Source of the DNA: Geoglobus sp. UBA235
GTDB taxonomy: Archaea; Halobacteriota; Archaeoglobi; Archaeoglobales; Archaeoglobaceae
NCBI GenBank assembly: GCA_002494725.1
Contig: DACG01000025.1
Span: 1-49,007, forward strand
Direction of reading: 5' to 3'
Length of the DNA: 49,007 nt
Shown: positions 41,960-49,007 of the stretch, piece after piece
Position numbering within the stretch: position 1 is the stretch's first letter
How the letters are laid out: every line of letters begins with the position of its first letter
Notes under the pieces: model-generated
What the model was told of the DNA's origin: nothing
Seen by the model: the letters and a program-made list of their open reading frames with translations, nothing else
Database searches by the model: none
Program-made: the position numbers and the translations under genes

Positions 41960-41971
41960 GAAATATATTAA
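41960..41971. promoter_or_regulatory. Shared divergent TATA region (ABC ATPase / permease)
   Basis: AAATATATTAAG lies midway between the ATG at 41942 (minus) and the GTG at 41991 (plus), about 24-25 nt from each. The sequence is nearly symmetric, so one TBP site, or two overlapping ones, must serve both leaderless starts. Confidence 0.42.
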
Positions 41972-41990
41972 GATTTGGAAACCTTCTGAT

Positions 41991-43640
41991 GTGCTCCCCG
42001 TCCTTAAAGCTGAGCTGAAGAAATCTGGAAGGAGGATGACAGGAAAATTCAGAGTTCTTCTTGCAGTTCTCAGTGCTGCAGCACTTTTCATCTCATACCT
42101 CTCCTTTTCCCATGGCTTCTCCTCAGATTCAGGAATTTACATTTCTGCGAGTGATGAGTACATAATTGAGAACAGACTCTTCCAGCACTTTACTGTTGAA
42201 AGCTTTCAGGATGGAATTGATATGCTGAGGAGTGGAAAGGTGGATGTTTTCATCTCGGACAGCAGGGTTTTTGTCAGGGATAATCTGAAGTCCAGTTCCG
42301 CAGGAGAGGAGATGAAGAGGTTCATAGAAAGTGAGTTTTCAAGATGGCTTTACCAGAACTATGGAGATAGAGCCTTTCCGGTTTTGATAAGGGCAGAGTA
42401 CCTGAAAAGAGAAATAAAGCCAGAATTTTCCCCGAAACCCATTCCTGCTGAGGAGATTGAGAAAATTAGGGAAAAAGCATCATCAAAAGAAAAAATTGAG
42501 CCGGAAAAGAAAGATGAAGCCATAAAAAAGGCCATAGAGCCAAAACCGGCTGGTGAGAGTATTGTGAGTGTTGAGAGGGAGGCTGTGAAATTCTACACTC
42601 CAGATAGCTTTTCCCCTCCATCACTCATTTCAAAAATGGTTCAGGCATTTCTCTTTTTAATTCCCTCCTTCTTTGCAATGCAGCTCTTTTCATCATCACT
42701 TGCAGAGGACGTAAGGCTGAAAAGAATAGAGGTTGTTCTTGCCACACCCCTAAGCAGCACGGGTTATTTAGCTCAAAAAATGCTCCCCTACTTCACTCTT
42801 GCCGTCATCTTTGCCCTCATACCTTCCGCAATTCTCATGCTCACGGGCATTGTTTACATCCTTCCGGCACTCATTCTGCTCTTTTCCATTCAGGCCTTCA
42901 TTGCAGTTAACTCGAGATCCTACAGAGAGCTTACATTCCTGATTCTGGTTGCAAACCTCCTGGTTCTTGTGTACCTTGTAATTCCATCGGTTTTTTCAGG
43001 CCTTCCCCTTTCGGACATATCCCCTGTAACATTCCTCCTGAGGGATCTGGCAGGTGAGGAGGTTTATTTCCCGGACTTTCTCATTTCCTCAGCACCCCTC
43101 ATTTTCATGGGAGCAACAATGGCATACCTGACATCCAAGTCAATGAACATGGAGAACCTCCAGAGCTACCGATCTCCATTCAAAAGATTTGCAGATGTCA
43201 TGGCATCATCAGCAATGAACGACTCATCTGCATTTGTTCTTGCTGCAATGATGGTCTTTTTTTCATTTTTCTTTGAGTTTTTCCTGATATTTTTCAGCCT
43301 TTCTGTCCCACTACTCCCGTCATTTGCAGTGCTGATGCTTGGTGTTGCACTGATTGAGGAGTTCTTCAAGTCCATCCTCATCCATCCTTCAAAAACATTG
43401 AAGAGAGCTTTTGCCGTTGCCTTGGGATTCTTCTTAGCTGAAAAATCCCTTCTCCTTGCAAAGGTTTTCAGTGATTACAGCATAGTCCTTCCGGGTCAGT
43501 TTCTGCTTCTTCCATTCCTCCTCCATCTCACAGCTTCTTCCCTCTTTGCACTTCTGTCAAGAAAGGGCTGGAAAATTGCCTACGGTGCTGCAGTTGCTGT
43601 CCATTTTCTCTACAACTACATGATGGTGAGGGGGTTATGA
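41991..43640 (+). CDS. ABC-2 permease fused to a PrsW-like intramembrane protease domain
   Basis: 549 residues. One N-terminal helix (about 20-40) is followed by an outside domain with a Lys/Glu/Pro-rich stretch (about 140-190), then a six-helix ABC-2 permease (about 215-400) with DVRLKRIEVVLATPLSSTGYL. The last 150 residues add a separate helix bundle with PrsW-like motifs: E456-E457-x-x-K460, F480-x3-E484, H512 and H538 (H-x3-N). PrsW proteins are membrane-embedded glutamic-type proteases that cut anti-sigma factors in bacteria. The partner permease follows (ATGA overlap) and the ATPase is divergent. The start is GTG. An ATG 2 nt earlier is in another frame and short. Confidence 0.8.
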   Translation: MLPVLKAELKKSGRRMTGKFRVLLAVLSAAALFISYLSFSHGFSSDSGIYISASDEYIIENRLFQHFTVESFQDGIDMLRSGKVDVFISDSRVFVRDNLKSSSAGEEMKRFIESEFSRWLYQNYGDRAFPVLIRAEYLKREIKPEFSPKPIPAEEIEKIREKASSKEKIEPEKKDEAIKKAIEPKPAGESIVSVEREAVKFYTPDSFSPPSLISKMVQAFLFLIPSFFAMQLFSSSLAEDVRLKRIEVVLATPLSSTGYLAQKMLPYFTLAVIFALIPSAILMLTGIVYILPALILLFSIQAFIAVNSRSYRELTFLILVANLLVLVYLVIPSVFSGLPLSDISPVTFLLRDLAGEEVYFPDFLISSAPLIFMGATMAYLTSKSMNMENLQSYRSPFKRFADVMASSAMNDSSAFVLAAMMVFFSFFFEFFLIFFSLSVPLLPSFAVLMLGVALIEEFFKSILIHPSKTLKRAFAVALGFFLAEKSLLLAKVFSDYSIVLPGQFLLLPFLLHLTASSLFALLSRKGWKIAYGAAVAVHFLYNYMMVRGL

Positions 43641-44668
43641 AGGCGATCATCGGCAAGGACCTCAGGATGATTGCAAGAGAAAGAACAATAATGTCGGCAA
43701 TATCCATTCTCATATTCATAGCCTCATTCTCCTCAATAATCACATTCGGACTTCTTGTGCTCTACAAGCCAGACTTCATAGCCCTATCTGGTGTGAAAAT
43801 TGGAGTTGCAGGTGACTGTCCTGTTCTGAAAATGTCAGGGGCAGATGAGAGATATGGCACTCTTGAAGAGGGGCTGAATGACTTTTACAGCGGTAAGATA
43901 GATGCTCTGATATACCTCCCGAAGGAGAACATCTCATCTGTCAATTTTGTTACAGTTTATCTTCCAAAGGATGAGATAAGCGGAATAATAGCATCATCTA
44001 AGGTGAAGGAGATTCTCAGGGAGTATCAGGAGAGGTTGAGAAGGATGAACAGCATTCCTCCCAGCCATGGATTCGACTTTTACGATGAAAATTTCAGAAG
44101 AGTTGAGGTGAGGGAGGGATCTTCGATTACATTCAGGTTCATTTACGCCGTTCTTATTCCCCTTCTCCTCATAACAACAGCCATAATTGCTGGTGGACTT
44201 GCAATCGATCTTATAAGCGAGGAATACGAGACGAAAACGTATGAGGTGATCCTTTCCACACCCTTGAGCAGTTCTGAATTCATATCATCAAAGATCTTCG
44301 TCTCTCTCCTGATCTCATCCATTCTGTCTGCAGTATGGATAGCTCTGATTTACCTGAATGTCGGAGTTCACAATCCCGTGATGCTTTTCATAATGTCAGT
44401 CTCAATTTCAATGATATTCTCTTCCGCTGGAGCAATATCATCACTCATTTTGAAAGACAGAGAGAGAAGCCAGCTTGTATTCTCAGTAATAGCTGTTTCA
44501 ATTGTCACAGCCTCATTCTCAGGAAAATCGATGATTGCTGGAGTTGCAGCGAGAATTTCAGCTGGAAGCCCTTTCACAACTCTTGAATTTCTTACCTATC
44601 CTTTTATCGGTGCACTTCTCCTTCTCCTCTCTGTTTTTCTCTCAAAAAAGTGGGAGATGATGGAATGA
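43637..44668 (+). CDS. ABC-2 type exporter permease
   Basis: A 343-residue protein with one helix at about 20-45, a large outside domain (about 50-165) and then five or six helices with the ABC-2 coupling region LISEEYETKTYEVILSTPLSSSEFISSK. This region is almost the same phrase as in the preceding permease (VVLATPLSSTGYLAQK), so the two genes are diverged paralogues forming a heterodimer. ATGA overlap with the upstream gene. Substrate unknown. Confidence 0.85.
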   Translation: MKAIIGKDLRMIARERTIMSAISILIFIASFSSIITFGLLVLYKPDFIALSGVKIGVAGDCPVLKMSGADERYGTLEEGLNDFYSGKIDALIYLPKENISSVNFVTVYLPKDEISGIIASSKVKEILREYQERLRRMNSIPPSHGFDFYDENFRRVEVREGSSITFRFIYAVLIPLLLITTAIIAGGLAIDLISEEYETKTYEVILSTPLSSSEFISSKIFVSLLISSILSAVWIALIYLNVGVHNPVMLFIMSVSISMIFSSAGAISSLILKDRERSQLVFSVIAVSIVTASFSGKSMIAGVAARISAGSPFTTLEFLTYPFIGALLLLLSVFLSKKWEMME

Positions 44669-44670
44669 GG

Positions 44671-45825
44671 CTAAATTCTGTCGAAGATGAACTCTTCCTC
44701 CCTTCCGGTTATTCTTATAACCTCCATCTGTTTGAGAGCTATTTCCCTTGACTTGTTCATGTCTGTCTCGGCAATCATCTTTCCGGATTCCATGTACTTT
44801 TTAAGCAGGGGCTCCCTGCCTTCAGGTTCTTCATCTCTGAATAGTCTCACATCATCCTCAAGTGTTTTCCAGTCCCTGTAAACCTGCTTCATTCCACTTC
44901 TCTTTCCTCTTTTGGCACAGAACTCTCCTTCCTTTTCAACAATATCCATTGAAAAATCTATTGGCCCTGCTCCTGCTATGCTCGTTCCAACCCCAAAGGC
45001 ATCAACGACATCTCTGAGGTTGAAGATGTCCTCTATGTCAACTCCACCACTCAGAACTATTTTAACATCCTCTTTGCCCCTTATCTTCAGCTCCCATCTG
45101 ATTTCCTGGATTATCTTTCTTATATCTCCCCTCCTGCTTCCGGGTGTGTCAAGTCTGACAGCATCAACCCTCTCAACATTCTCGACAGCCCTTATTGCTT
45201 CAGTTTTTTCATCGCAGTAGGTGTCAACGAGCATTGTTCTTGGCACATTTTCATCAACAACCTCATGATATGCTTTCCAGGCCTCAACCTGATCCCTAAA
45301 CGAGATTATCAGGGCATGGGGCATCGTTCCAAGGCTTTCAATTCCGAGGTACTTCTCAGCTGCAAAGTTACTGACACCATCCACACCCGCTATCCAGGCA
45401 GCCCTCTCAATCATTGCAGCCAGCGCAGGATGCTGTCTTCTTGTTCCAAATGACAGAACTTTCCTGTTTCCAGCTGCAAGCTTTGCCCTGAATGCCTTGG
45501 TTGAAACCCCGGAGGAGTGACATACGAATCCAAGCATCGCAGTTTCAAATCTGGCAAAATCGAGGTATCTCCCTGCAACAATCATTACGGGCTCATGGGG
45601 GAAGAAGAGCGTCCCTTCAGGCATGGCATAGATATCAACGTCAATACCCTCCATGAGTTTTAACACATCACTCAATCCTGAAAATATCCCCCACCTTGAT
45701 GCTGTGAACTCGGCAACAACAAAAGGATTTACCTTCTTTTCCCTGAGAATTCTCTCGGTCCATATAAAGTACTTGTCTGTTGCAATTCCTGATTTTATGT
45801 CCTGATCTCTAACAACAAGGAACAT
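44671..45825 (-). CDS. pncB: Nicotinate phosphoribosyltransferase
   Basis: About 384 residues. ATDKYFIWTERILREKK is the N-terminal family motif, followed by FGTRRQHPALAAMIERAAWIAG (active-site His), SNFAAEKYLG, GTMPHALI and VRLDTPGSRRGD. It converts nicotinate and PRPP to NaMN in NAD salvage. The ATG at 45825 shares a base with the mazG stop (TGATG) and has GAGGTGAT just upstream. A GTG one codon earlier is an alternative. Confidence 0.9.
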   Translation of the reverse strand: MFLVVRDQDIKSGIATDKYFIWTERILREKKVNPFVVAEFTASRWGIFSGLSDVLKLMEGIDVDIYAMPEGTLFFPHEPVMIVAGRYLDFARFETAMLGFVCHSSGVSTKAFRAKLAAGNRKVLSFGTRRQHPALAAMIERAAWIAGVDGVSNFAAEKYLGIESLGTMPHALIISFRDQVEAWKAYHEVVDENVPRTMLVDTYCDEKTEAIRAVENVERVDAVRLDTPGSRRGDIRKIIQEIRWELKIRGKEDVKIVLSGGVDIEDIFNLRDVVDAFGVGTSIAGAGPIDFSMDIVEKEGEFCAKRGKRSGMKQVYRDWKTLEDDVRLFRDEEPEGREPLLKKYMESGKMIAETDMNKSREIALKQMEVIRITGREEEFIFDRI

Positions 45826-46112
45826 CACATCACCTCTTCACAGATGCACGGCTTTGATCTGCATTTAACACACATCCCCGGATATTTAGCTTTCACCTCT
45901 TCTTCAACATCCACATTGCAAAGATTTGCAAGGCTGAGAAGCCAGGCGAGAACATCTGCAAACTCCTCTCCCGGATTTTTACCCTCCCTTATTGCCTCTG
46001 CAAGCTCTCCCACTTCTTCAACAAACCATATGAACGTTTTATCCAGACCTCTCTTTGAATCTTTTTCATAGTAAAGTTCCCTTATCAGATTCTGAAATTC
46101 CGAGATCTCCAC
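45825..46112 (-). CDS. MazG-type nucleotide pyrophosphohydrolase with Cys tail
   Basis: 95 residues. FIWFVEEVGELAEAIRE with E-E-x-x-E and, about 20 residues later, EEFADVLAWL with E-x-x-D are the metal ligands of the MazG fold. It hydrolyses non-standard or excess NTPs. The C-terminal tail CVKCRSKPCIC is an extra zinc-binding-like end. GTG start at 46112, about 26 nt after AATTTAAAAC (leaderless). Co-transcribed with pncB, which makes a nucleotide-metabolism pair. Confidence 0.87.
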   Translation of the reverse strand: MEISEFQNLIRELYYEKDSKRGLDKTFIWFVEEVGELAEAIREGKNPGEEFADVLAWLLSLANLCNVDVEEEVKAKYPGMCVKCRSKPCICEEVM

Positions 46113-46161
46113 AGAGAAAAAGTCAGAGAGGGTGTTTTAAATTCTTCGGCTAATTAGCTCA

Positions 46162-46452
46162 TCAATTATTAGCTCCCATCAACATCTTCAAAAATACCTT
46201 AGTATTTTCCTGATTACCTTTCTCAGGCTTTTTGAATGTGCCTCACAAAGTCGGGAATACTTGGATGTAAAATCTTTTTCAGAACAATCTCGGTAACCAG
46301 TCCAACGCCTTCCTAATCCCTACAAACGTATTTTTGTTATCTGCAGATTCTGGCGTGTATTTCTTTTTAAATGAAAGGTTTTTACAGAGCTCAGCCACAT
46401 CCTAATGTTTTAACACACTATTCATTTTTTGAAATACATTTCCTACCGCCAT
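46162..46452 (-). pseudogene. ORF remnant with three internal stops
   Basis: One frame reads sensibly for 97 codons from an ATG (MAVGNVFQKMNSVLKH, then DVAELCKNLSFKKKYTPES and FVGIRKALDWLPRLF, then KRFYIQVFPTL). It is broken by stops at codons 17, 58 and 70. The composition and helix-like pattern look like a lost coding region. The family is not recognised. It lies in the same frame as, and just behind, the C-terminal part of the broken phosphatase-superfamily gene, but it may be independent. The rest of the 46113-46491 gap shows nothing else. Confidence 0.35.
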
Positions 46453-46491
46453 TTCACTTTTTCCAAATTCTCATGGTTTGCAATAAAACAA

Positions 46492-47185
46492 TTAACGCCA
46501 GTTCTTTATCAATCCTTTGAATTCAGTTATTCTTGGGTTTATCCATTCTGTTTCTTCGGAAAATGACCAGAAACCGTATTTTGCATGATCCCCAAATCTA
46601 CCGATGGGTTGCATCCCGTGATCAGATATGATGAGCATTTTATCTGCGTATTTCATCGCTTTCTGAGCAATCTCATCCAGTTCCATGTAAATTACCCGCA
46701 TTTTTGTCTTTTTTCCGAAACTTAAGTGCCCAATCACGTCTGCGAGGGAAAAATAACCCATTACAATGTTGTTTTTCTCTTTAAGGGCACGGAAGAAAAG
46801 GTCTTTTTGCCAGTTGTGGATCTCAAATGCTACTTTGTCGTAGTCGTTATATATCTGCTTCACCGTAAAAATACTTCCTCATAAGCTCTCTTTCACGTGC
46901 GTGTTTTTCAGTGTCGTATGTGAATCCCGGAACGTCTATTGCCTTCCATTGCTCGAAATAGCTGAAGAATGTTTCTTCAGGTGAGACTCGAAAGCTCCAC
47001 GGGTCTGCTGGAACTTCTTTTTCGGTATTTCTTCCAGTTAAAAAGGAAGTCCACAGTACAACTGTTAGGGGTGTGGAAAAAAGGGAGATGTCTGTTTTTC
47101 CAAAAGATTTTTGCATGAGGTGCGTGCACTCGAACTCTATCACATATTCATATTCCAAACCATCAATCCCAAGTATCGCGATCAC
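46492..47185 (-). pseudogene. Frameshifted alkaline-phosphatase-superfamily phosphodiesterase-like gene
   Basis: The first part (GTG at 47185 with GGAGGTG 7 nt upstream) encodes IAILGIDGLEYEYV, the strand and Asp of the AP superfamily, then TPLTVVLWTSFLTGR, where the catalytic Thr/Ser would lie. It stops after about 112 residues at about 46847. The second part, in another frame from about 46863, gives YNDYDKVAFEIHNWQ and then ISDHGMQPIGRFGDHAKYGFW, which carries the D-H and G-D-H-x metal ligands. The junction is a short AT repeat (GATATATAACG). Loss of one AT unit there would break a continuous GEADIYNDYDK reading. Together the parts make a normal-looking protein of about 230 residues of the nucleotide pyrophosphatase/phosphodiesterase type. 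It is either a recent pseudogene or a sequencing slip. Confidence 0.7.
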
Positions 47186-47448
47186 AGGTATACACCTCCT
47201 TCCATCACCCCCTCCACCAACTTCAATTGTTAAAGTTACTCAGCTCAGGTACATGGTGGAAATGCATACGTATATTGGGATGATCAGGTAAAATGTGTGC
47301 GTGGTCTACATCATTGTTTTTACCATTTTAAAGTATGTTTTACGAGATGTGTGACACAGGAAATGAAAATTATTCTCTGTTTCTCGGATTTTTTCTCAGA
47401 TCCATAGTTTTCAGTTCCTTCATTTCTATCGCCTCTGTTTTCCAGCCA

Positions 47449-47638
47449 TTACGTACTGCATGATATTTTATCCGTTATTATTCCTGTGCTTTTGATGCTT
47501 GAATTCTCACCTATTTCTTTCATATCGTATATCTTCAGAATATTTGCTAATTTGCCTCCCGGGTAATCACGTACGCATTTCCTTATGGATGGTTCCGGTA
47601 TAGACGTTTTAGCGTCTTTGCAGATACTTTATGAAAGT
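47449..47638 (-). other. Possible ORF remnant in the 47186-47788 gap
   Basis: The gap between the broken phosphatase gene and the CRISPR array has no intact gene. On the minus strand one frame is open from the stop at 47639-47641 to the one at 47449-47451, reading RKCVRDYPGGKLANILKIYD and then MKEIGENSSIKSTGIITDKI. It has no start codon, and a further open stretch in the same frame follows the TAA. It looks like coding decay but could be chance. I see no promoter, repeat or IS end in the gap. Confidence 0.25.
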
Positions 47639-47788
47639 GGGAGCGATGTATCACAGCTTGTTATGCGGTTTTTTACAACGTTACTCGTTCATATTATGTG
47701 GTAACAGATATGAAAGTAGTCTGCATCCCAACTCTTGTTTTTTGTGCAACCATTTCGATTCTTAATAGATTACGGTGAACAGAAAATC

Positions 47789-49007
47789 GATTTTGGGACC
47801 ATTTTCAGGAGTTTCCAATTCTTAGTTCATAGGGCAAGCACATTTCCATTGACGCCTTTAACAACTTTCAATCTCCATTTTCAGGAGTTTCCAATTCTTA
47901 GTTATCGCTATTTGGTTTAACATCCGCATTAGCAACTATCTTTCAATCTCCATTTTCAGGAGTTTCCAATTCTTAGGAAGTAGTTAGTGGTGAATTTGGT
48001 GATGGATTTGTAATGTTTCAATCTCCATTTTCAGGAGTTTCCAATTCTTAGGGGTAATGGGTCACTATCGCCCAAGACCTCGGCTGTATGTTTCAATCTC
48101 CATTTTCAGGAGTTTCCAATTCTTAGTTGGAGCGATATCTAAAGGCCTGACAGCAATTTCAGCCGTTTCAATCTCCATTTTCAGGAGTTTCCAATTCTTA
48201 GTATGGGGATATGTTTTTGTACCAGATGATCCTCTTGATCGTTTCAATCTCCATTTTCAGGAGTTTCCAATTCTTAGTGGTCTCTCTCTTTCATGCACAA
48301 ACGCAACGATTGCAGTTTCAATCTCCATTTTCAGGAGTTTCCAATTCTTAGTGCTATCATATACAAGTGGCATAAAAGTTGTGACATGGTTTCAATCTCC
48401 ATTTTCAGGAGTTTCCAATTCTTAGCGCTAATCTTTATTCATGGGAACAGAGGTGGAAATATAGTTTCAATCTCCATTTTCAGGAGTTTCCAATTCTTAG
48501 GATAGAGGCAAATGGGGTTGGTATTGAGGTTGTTGGGTAGTTTCAATCTCCATTTTCAGGAGTTTCCAATTCTTAGATAACAATCATGGCACGGTGTATG
48601 GTGCAGTGGCAAGTTTCAATCTCCATTTTCAGGAGTTTCCAATTCTTAGTTATGAAATAGTTTATTTTGCTGTCCATCGCTATGTTGTTTCAATCTCCAT
48701 TTTCAGGAGTTTCCAATTCTTAGATGATTTTGGTCTCTATTCTGGCTCTTGTATCATTTAGTTTCAATCTCCATTTTCAGGAGTTTCCAATTCTTAGAGA
48801 ATTAGGCGTCAGTTACCGCAAAGCAGACATGTACCAGTTTCAATCTCCATTTTCAGGAGTTTCCAATTCTTAGCCTTTCTCCCATTTTTACCACCTCCTT
48901 TTAAATTTCGTTTCAATCTCCATTTTCAGGAGTTTCCAATTCTTAGAAGATAGAGGCGTTACGGGTTTTTCAAGGGCTCTAAAGTTTCAATCTCCATTTT
49001 CAGGAGT
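47789..49007 (-). CRISPR. CRISPR array, 17 repeat copies and 16 spacers, cut by the window edge
   Basis: A 37-nt repeat (plus strand begins GTTTCAATCT, middle CCATTTTCAGG, end CCAATTCTTAG) recurs with 36-39 nt unique spacers. Copies start at 47789, 47865, 47940, 48015, 48090, 48165, 48241, 48315, 48389, 48464, 48540, 48613, 48687, 48761, 48837, 48910 and 48984. The first has lost its first 10 bases to mutation, the next two have C in place of the first G, the rest are identical and the last is cut at 49007. On the minus strand the repeat ends in ATTGAAAC, the usual 5' handle of crRNAs, and holds a CTCC/GGAG stem. Transcription is therefore leftward, the left end is the old trailer end, and the leader lies beyond the right edge. 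No cas gene is present in the window. Confidence 0.98.

Noticed and set aside
48057..48425. Plus-strand open frame of 122 codons with a repeated SISIFRSFQFL phrase
   Set aside because: It is the CRISPR repeat read as protein; the 37-nt units explain the repetition.
1..49007. tRNA or rRNA genes, insertion sequences
   Set aside because: Looked for GGTTCGAATCC-type T-arms, rRNA motifs and terminal inverted repeats with transposase frames; none was found by eye.

Overview
The window is archaeal chromosome and most likely comes from the Archaeoglobales (Archaeoglobus, Ferroglobus or Geoglobus type). The strongest evidence is a complete membrane-bound F420H2:quinone oxidoreductase operon in the order fqoJ-K-M-L-N-A-BC-D-H-I-F with a fused BC subunit, as I remember it from Archaeoglobus fulgidus. 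Supporting evidence is a SepRS gene (indirect tRNA-Cys charging), the archaeal FBP aldolase/phosphatase, a geranylgeranyl reductase-family enzyme, a KaiC-like ATPase, a sulfide-type Thi4, and many genes with a TATA box about 25-29 nt before the start codon (leaderless transcription). No tRNA or rRNA gene was seen. The species cannot be fixed from the sequence alone.

Layout. 1-7.8 kb holds a short pilin-like protein, FBP aldolase/phosphatase, a KaiC-like ATPase, a GGR-family reductase, membrane proteins, a winged-helix regulator overlapping an M20 peptidase, and a radical SAM/SPASM enzyme whose only workable start is CTG. 7.9-18.8 kb is the fqo operon: eleven genes, nearly all overlapping or touching, reading from one promoter to a T-rich end. 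18.9-21.8 kb holds a Nif3-like protein, then a DUF59-DUF2249-haem-copper-like membrane protein cluster behind a palindrome on its TATA box, and a YkgJ-type Cys-cluster protein. 21.9-26.9 kb is a decayed TetR-like regulator with a preserved operator-like palindrome, an exported COG1361-like protein and a MacB/FtsX-type ABC transporter, closed by a strong hairpin plus T10.

27-32.5 kb carries an MTA/SAH deaminase, a YhhQ-type transporter, a LysE-type exporter, thi4 with a tiny Zn-finger gene overlapping its stop, and a GufA-type ZIP transporter. 32.5-34.9 kb is a defence-like island: a BsaWI-like restriction endonuclease and methyltransferase pair, then a HEPN-MNT pair. 34.9-38.8 kb is a translation/repair operon, gatC-gatA-sepS-nfi, with every junction overlapping. 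38.8-46.1 kb contains a ribbon-helix-helix protein with an unknown C-terminal domain, fdhD, a DtxR regulator with a 56-aa Zn ribbon, a divergently arranged ABC exporter whose first permease carries a PrsW-like protease domain, and a mazG-pncB pair.

46.1-49.0 kb is a degenerate region: a frameshifted alkaline-phosphatase-superfamily gene and ORF remnants, then a CRISPR array of 17 repeat copies and 16 spacers running off the right edge. The repeat's ATTGAAAC end and the degenerate copy at the left both say that the array is transcribed leftward and that its leader (and perhaps cas genes) lies to the right of the window. I see no cas gene inside the window.

The points most worth following are the permease-PrsW fusion, the CTG-started radical SAM gene, the palindrome-controlled DUF59/DUF2249/haem-protein cluster, the two unrecorded Zn-ribbon genes, and the regulator decayed next to its intact operator.
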